Source of the DNA: an uncultured Clostridium sp. | GTDB lineage: Bacteria; Bacillota; Clostridia; UBA1212; UBA1255 | Length of the DNA stretch: 64,000 nt | Direction: 5' to 3' | Assembly: GCA_900543695.1 (NCBI GenBank) | Contig: UQSG01000001.1 | Location: 186,001-250,000 of the forward strand | Shown: in pieces, positions 61,117 to 64,000 of the stretch | Numbering within the stretch: position 1 is the first letter of the stretch | Layout of the letters: each line of letters opens with the position of its first letter | Notes under the pieces: generated by a model | Databases searched by the model: none | What the model was told of the DNA's origin: nothing | The model's input: only the letters and a program-made list of their open reading frames with translations | Program-made: the position numbers and the translations under genes

Positions 61117-61626
61117 ATGAAAAAATTTCTGAAAGATTTCAAGGCGTTTGCTACAAAGGGAAACGTAATCGATATGGCGGTCGGCGTCGTTGTCGGAGGC
61201 GCGTTCAGCAAAATTGTCACCTCTCTTGTTTCGGATATTATTACGCCGCTGATCGGCCTGATCACAGGCGGCACCAGCCTGGCGGATAAAAAAATCGTCC
61301 TGCAGGCCGCCGAAATTGCGGAAGACGGCGTAACGGTCTTAACTCCCGAAAATGCATTGACTTACGGCTCATTTATCCAAAATATCATTGATTTTCTGAT
61401 CATCGCTCTGTCGATCTTTCTCGCTGTCCGCATCATCGCTTCGATCCGGCGGAAAGCGGAGGAAGCAAAAAATCTGCTGCTGAGAAAAAAAGTGGAAGAG
61501 GCCGCGCCTGAGACGCCCGCAGCGCCCGTGCTCAGCTCCACGGACCGACTCCTCATGGAAATCCGTGATCTGCTGCAGGAAAAAGAAAACGTACCTGAGA
61601 GGGAGAACGATACGGCCGAATCATAA
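61117..61626 (+). CDS. mscL: Large-conductance mechanosensitive channel
   Basis: 169 residues from ATG 61117. N-terminal MKKFLKDFKAFATKGNVIDMAVGVVVGGAF (gating helix and first membrane segment are recognisable in the first ~30 residues), a periplasmic-loop equivalent (~50-80) and the second membrane helix IIDFLIIALSIFLAVRI, then a charged C-terminus. Opens under membrane tension to release solutes in hypo-osmotic shock. GGGAGG lies 13 bases upstream, rather far. Its last 6 bases overlap the convergent cca gene. Confidence 0.94.
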   Translation: MKKFLKDFKAFATKGNVIDMAVGVVVGGAFSKIVTSLVSDIITPLIGLITGGTSLADKKIVLQAAEIAEDGVTVLTPENALTYGSFIQNIIDFLIIALSIFLAVRIIASIRRKAEEAKNLLLRKKVEEAAPETPAAPVLSSTDRLLMEIRDLLQEKENVPERENDTAES

Positions 61627-62988
61627 GAGCGCTTGATTTTCACGCAGAAATCGGAGGAGCGCTTCCCTTTCGTTCGGAAGCCGCTCCTCCGTCACTTCCT
61701 CCAGAAGCATCGCCAGCGCTTTGCCGATCCGTACGCCCTGCGGGATTCCCTCGGCCAGCAGGTCCTCTCCTGAGACGGCCAGATCCGCTATGGTAATACA
61801 AGCCGCGTCAGGCCGCGTCAGTTCATGGATCATTCTTCCAATCTTTTCAACTGCACGGCTGCGCTCGGCGACCATCACTGGATTCTGCGCCGCGCGGTCC
61901 GCGCGCTCAACCTGTACGAGCCGCAGCGCATTTTCCTTTCCCATGCTCCGAATCAGGCGTTTTACGGATGCCGCATCGCAGGGGATTCTGTCATCGTGAT
62001 GACGTACCAGCAAGCAAACGTCTTCCCGGAGCCGGCGGCCGAATTTCAGGCGGCGCAGAATCCGATCCGCAAGCTCTGCGCTCAAGGCGGCATGCCCTTT
62101 AAAATGTCCCGTCCCGTTTTCATCCTGTGTATACACATACGGCTTTCCGATATCGTGAAGCAGCACGGCAAGGCGCAGCGTAAGGTCGGCCGGGGTATGC
62201 TCCAGTGCAGTCAGCGTGTGCGCAAAAACATCATAAATATGCCACGGGCTGTTTTGAGGAAAGCCGACGGAAGGGAGAAGCTCCGGCAGAAATACGCCGA
62301 GCACGTCGATATAATCCCGCAAAATCCGAACGGCGCCGTCCGCTGTTAAAATTTCAGAAAATTCGGCGCAGATCCGTTCTGCGGAAACGCTTCGGATCCA
62401 TTCTCTGCAGGTATGCACCGCAGCGGCCGTGTCCGGCTCCATCGAAAAATCAAGCACGGCAGAAAACCGCAGCGCACGCAGAATTCGCAAAGCATCCTCT
62501 GCAAAACGCACGTTCGGTTCGCCCACGCAGCGGATCGTACGATTTTTGAGATCGTTTTCCCCTCCGAAGTAATCCAAAAGTCCTTCCTCTTTATAAAAGG
62601 CCAGCGCATTGATCGTAAAATCGCGCCGGGAAAGATCCTCTTTTAAAGAAGATATAAATTTTACAGAGTCCGGGCGGCGGTGGTCGCGATAAGCGCTCTC
62701 TGTGCGGAACGTTGTAATCTCATAAGCGCGCTTTCCGAAACAGATGGAAACCGTTCCGTGCCGGGCTCCCGTTTCGAGAACGGCATAACCGTTTTCCCGA
62801 AAAAGCCGCGCGGTCTGATCCGGAAGGGCATTCGTGGCAATATCAAAATCATGCGGCGTTTTTCCCATCAGCGCATCCCGCACGCAGCCGCCCACATAAT
62901 ACGCCAGATAGCCGTTTTTCCGCAAAAGCTCTATTATCTCATCCGCTTTTTCATCACAGCACGCGGAAAGCCTCGTCCGCAATTTCAA
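61621..62988 (-). CDS. cca: CCA tRNA nucleotidyltransferase
   Basis: 455 residues. Class II head domain with YVGGCVRDALMG and DFDIATNALPDQ, RRDFTINALAFYKEEGLLDYF, then a tail with an HD domain (LLHDIGKP, with RHHDDRIPCD), the longer form often seen in clostridia. It adds or repairs the 3'-CCA of tRNA. The start is a TTG at 62988 (AAAGGAG 4 bases upstream) or a TTG at 62982. The gene overlaps the aminotransferase upstream by about 35 bases. Confidence 0.94.
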   Translation of the reverse strand: MKLRTRLSACCDEKADEIIELLRKNGYLAYYVGGCVRDALMGKTPHDFDIATNALPDQTARLFRENGYAVLETGARHGTVSICFGKRAYEITTFRTESAYRDHRRPDSVKFISSLKEDLSRRDFTINALAFYKEEGLLDYFGGENDLKNRTIRCVGEPNVRFAEDALRILRALRFSAVLDFSMEPDTAAAVHTCREWIRSVSAERICAEFSEILTADGAVRILRDYIDVLGVFLPELLPSVGFPQNSPWHIYDVFAHTLTALEHTPADLTLRLAVLLHDIGKPYVYTQDENGTGHFKGHAALSAELADRILRRLKFGRRLREDVCLLVRHHDDRIPCDAASVKRLIRSMGKENALRLVQVERADRAAQNPVMVAERSRAVEKIGRMIHELTRPDAACITIADLAVSGEDLLAEGIPQGVRIGKALAMLLEEVTEERLPNEREALLRFLRENQALL

Positions 62989-64000
62989 CAGTCTCCTTTA
63001 TATCTTCCTCCGAAAGCGCATAATTGATAAAATGATTATGATGGTTCGTAAAATACGCGCCTCTTTTGACCATTTCCGCAATCCATCGCTGATGCGTCAT
63101 CAGAGAATCATCGTTTGCAATCCGCAGATAGAACAAGGAAGGGACGCCCGATACCCGCAGGTCATACCCATGCTTTTCCGCGGTTTTTTTCAAGCCGTCG
63201 CATAAGCGTGCGCCCTTTTCGATCAAAAGCTTCGGAAGCTCCAGACGCTTCATTTTTTTGAGGCAGGCGATTCCCGCGGCAAAGGGAACGGCGCTCATCC
63301 AGTAGCTGCCTGTAAACGAAATTCCGCTGACCGTATTTTTCAGAAAATCCTTTCCGCAGAGCGCAGAAACATTATAGCCGTTTGCCAGCGCCTTACAGAA
63401 GCAGATCAGGTCGGCCTCAAAGCCAAAATAATGATCCGAACCGGCCAGATCGAGGCGGAAGCCCGCGCGCACGTCGTCAATGATCAGTACGGCGCCCTGC
63501 TCCGTGCAAAGCTTCCGGGTTTTCTCCCAAAAGCCCGCCTCCGGAAGCTGGTTATCCGCAAAGTTTCCATGCAGATACGGCTGGGAAATGACCGCCGCAA
63601 TCTCTCCCCTGTTCTCCTCAAAGAGTCTCTGAAGACCATCGAAATCGTTCCAGTCCGCGTAAAGATTGTTGCAGACATCTTCTTCGATAATGCCGGAATA
63701 ATCGATTTTCTGCGTCCAGGGAGAGACGCCGTGATAATAGCCCTTAAAAAACACAATTTTCTTTTTTCTCGTATACGCCCTCGCCGTCATAACCGCAAGA
63801 GAGGTTACATCGTTTCCGTTTTTGGCAAAAAAAGCCCAGTCTGCACAGGCCACGGTGTCTGTCAGAAGCTCCGCGAATTCCACCATAACGGAAGAAGGCG
63901 CCGTCGTGCAATTGCATTTTTCCGCCTGTTTTCGCGCCGCCTCGTCGATTTCCTCATCGTTATATCCGAGAATATTTGGACCGTATGCGCACATATAGTC
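62954..64000 (-). CDS. Class III aminotransferase, GSA-aminomutase-like (5' end off the right edge)
   Basis: At least 349 residues; the reading frame continues past position 64000 (the codons before the first Met in the window are open), so the true start is outside. PLP-fold features: KNGNDVTSLAVMTARAYT near the N-terminus, FKGYYHG, LIIDDVRAGFR (Asp that contacts PLP), FCKALANGY with the Lys that binds PLP, and a final SFTGSYW stretch. It resembles glutamate-1-semialdehyde aminomutase and sugar aminotransferases; the exact reaction is not clear. Co-transcribed with cca. Confidence 0.85.
   Translation of the reverse strand, partial: DYMCAYGPNILGYNDEEIDEAARKQAEKCNCTTAPSSVMVEFAELLTDTVACADWAFFAKNGNDVTSLAVMTARAYTRKKKIVFFKGYYHGVSPWTQKIDYSGIIEEDVCNNLYADWNDFDGLQRLFEENRGEIAAVISQPYLHGNFADNQLPEAGFWEKTRKLCTEQGAVLIIDDVRAGFRLDLAGSDHYFGFEADLICFCKALANGYNVSALCGKDFLKNTVSGISFTGSYWMSAVPFAAGIACLKKMKRLELPKLLIEKGARLCDGLKKTAEKHGYDLRVSGVPSLFYLRIANDDSLMTHQRWIAEMVKRGAYFTNHHNHFINYALSEEDIKETVEIADEAFRVL

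Noticed and set aside
1..64000. Phage, insertion sequence, CRISPR or rRNA
   Set aside because: No integrase, transposase, capsid, spacer-repeat pattern or rRNA sequence was recognised anywhere in the window.

Overview
This window looks like a chromosomal segment from an anaerobic, endospore-forming member of the Bacillota, class Clostridia. The support is a SpoVT sporulation regulator, two [FeFe] hydrogenases (one of the sensory PAS type), the AddA recombination nuclease, an SpoIIE-type phosphatase, several short lipoproteins with clear lipoboxes, and AGGAGG-like ribosome binding sites with frequent TTG/GTG starts. I cannot name the genus from sequence alone. No phage, insertion sequence, integrase, CRISPR array or rRNA was seen. 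Coding density is very high: the longest stretch without a gene is about 225 bases, so no gap exceeds 300 bases.

Layout. 1-11.4 kb (minus): one probable operon running from a secreted CE2-like esterase through a GH106-like glycosidase, a catalytically degenerate amidase, AddA and an RluB-type pseudouridine synthase to an ABC exporter with a zinc-ribbon N-terminus that is cut by the left edge. 11.5-15.7 kb: spoVT, an unknown lipoprotein, a sugar O-acetyltransferase and a lipoprotein alkaline phosphatase. 15.8-27.1 kb (minus): a long housekeeping run, alaS - HIT - PiT - DUF47 - metal ABC (ATPase, permease) - polA - coaE - ABC exporter, ending at a terminator. 27.2-33.0 kb (minus): a hydrogen-sensing cluster, FlK-like thioesterase - HydS-type hydrogenase/PAS sensor - PP2C phosphatase - group B-like [FeFe] hydrogenase - PAP2 phosphatase - lipoprotein. 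33.1-37.1 kb: a 988-residue lipoprotein of unknown function followed by a cytosolic CE2-like esterase. 37.2-40.7 kb: tRNA-Arg(CCG), a YfhO-type membrane protein and tcdA. 40.9-47.9 kb (minus): YugP-type protease, dCMP deaminase, serA, an AEC transporter and a second GH106-like enzyme. 48.1-53.2 kb: a prepilin peptidase, then (minus) purE-purM-purN-purD-aroF behind a strong promoter with a palindrome at the predicted transcription start. 53.2-60.3 kb: yebC, mnmA, then an operon of GT-C membrane protein, third GH106-like enzyme, HAD phosphatase and acpS. 60.3-64 kb: pspA, mscL, cca and a class III aminotransferase cut by the right edge.

Two themes stand out. The first is dispersed glycan metabolism: three GH106-like proteins (all without signal peptides), two CE2-like esterases, a giant lipoprotein, two multi-pass GT-C/YfhO membrane proteins and a sugar acetyltransferase, with no sugar importer or regulator next to them. 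The second is the hydrogenase sensor-phosphatase-hydrogenase cluster, whose order suggests that H2 level is read by the PAS-linked hydrogenase and passed on through a serine/threonine phosphatase. Most promoters given were found by eye as -35/-10 pairs with 17-18 base spacing and are predictions.
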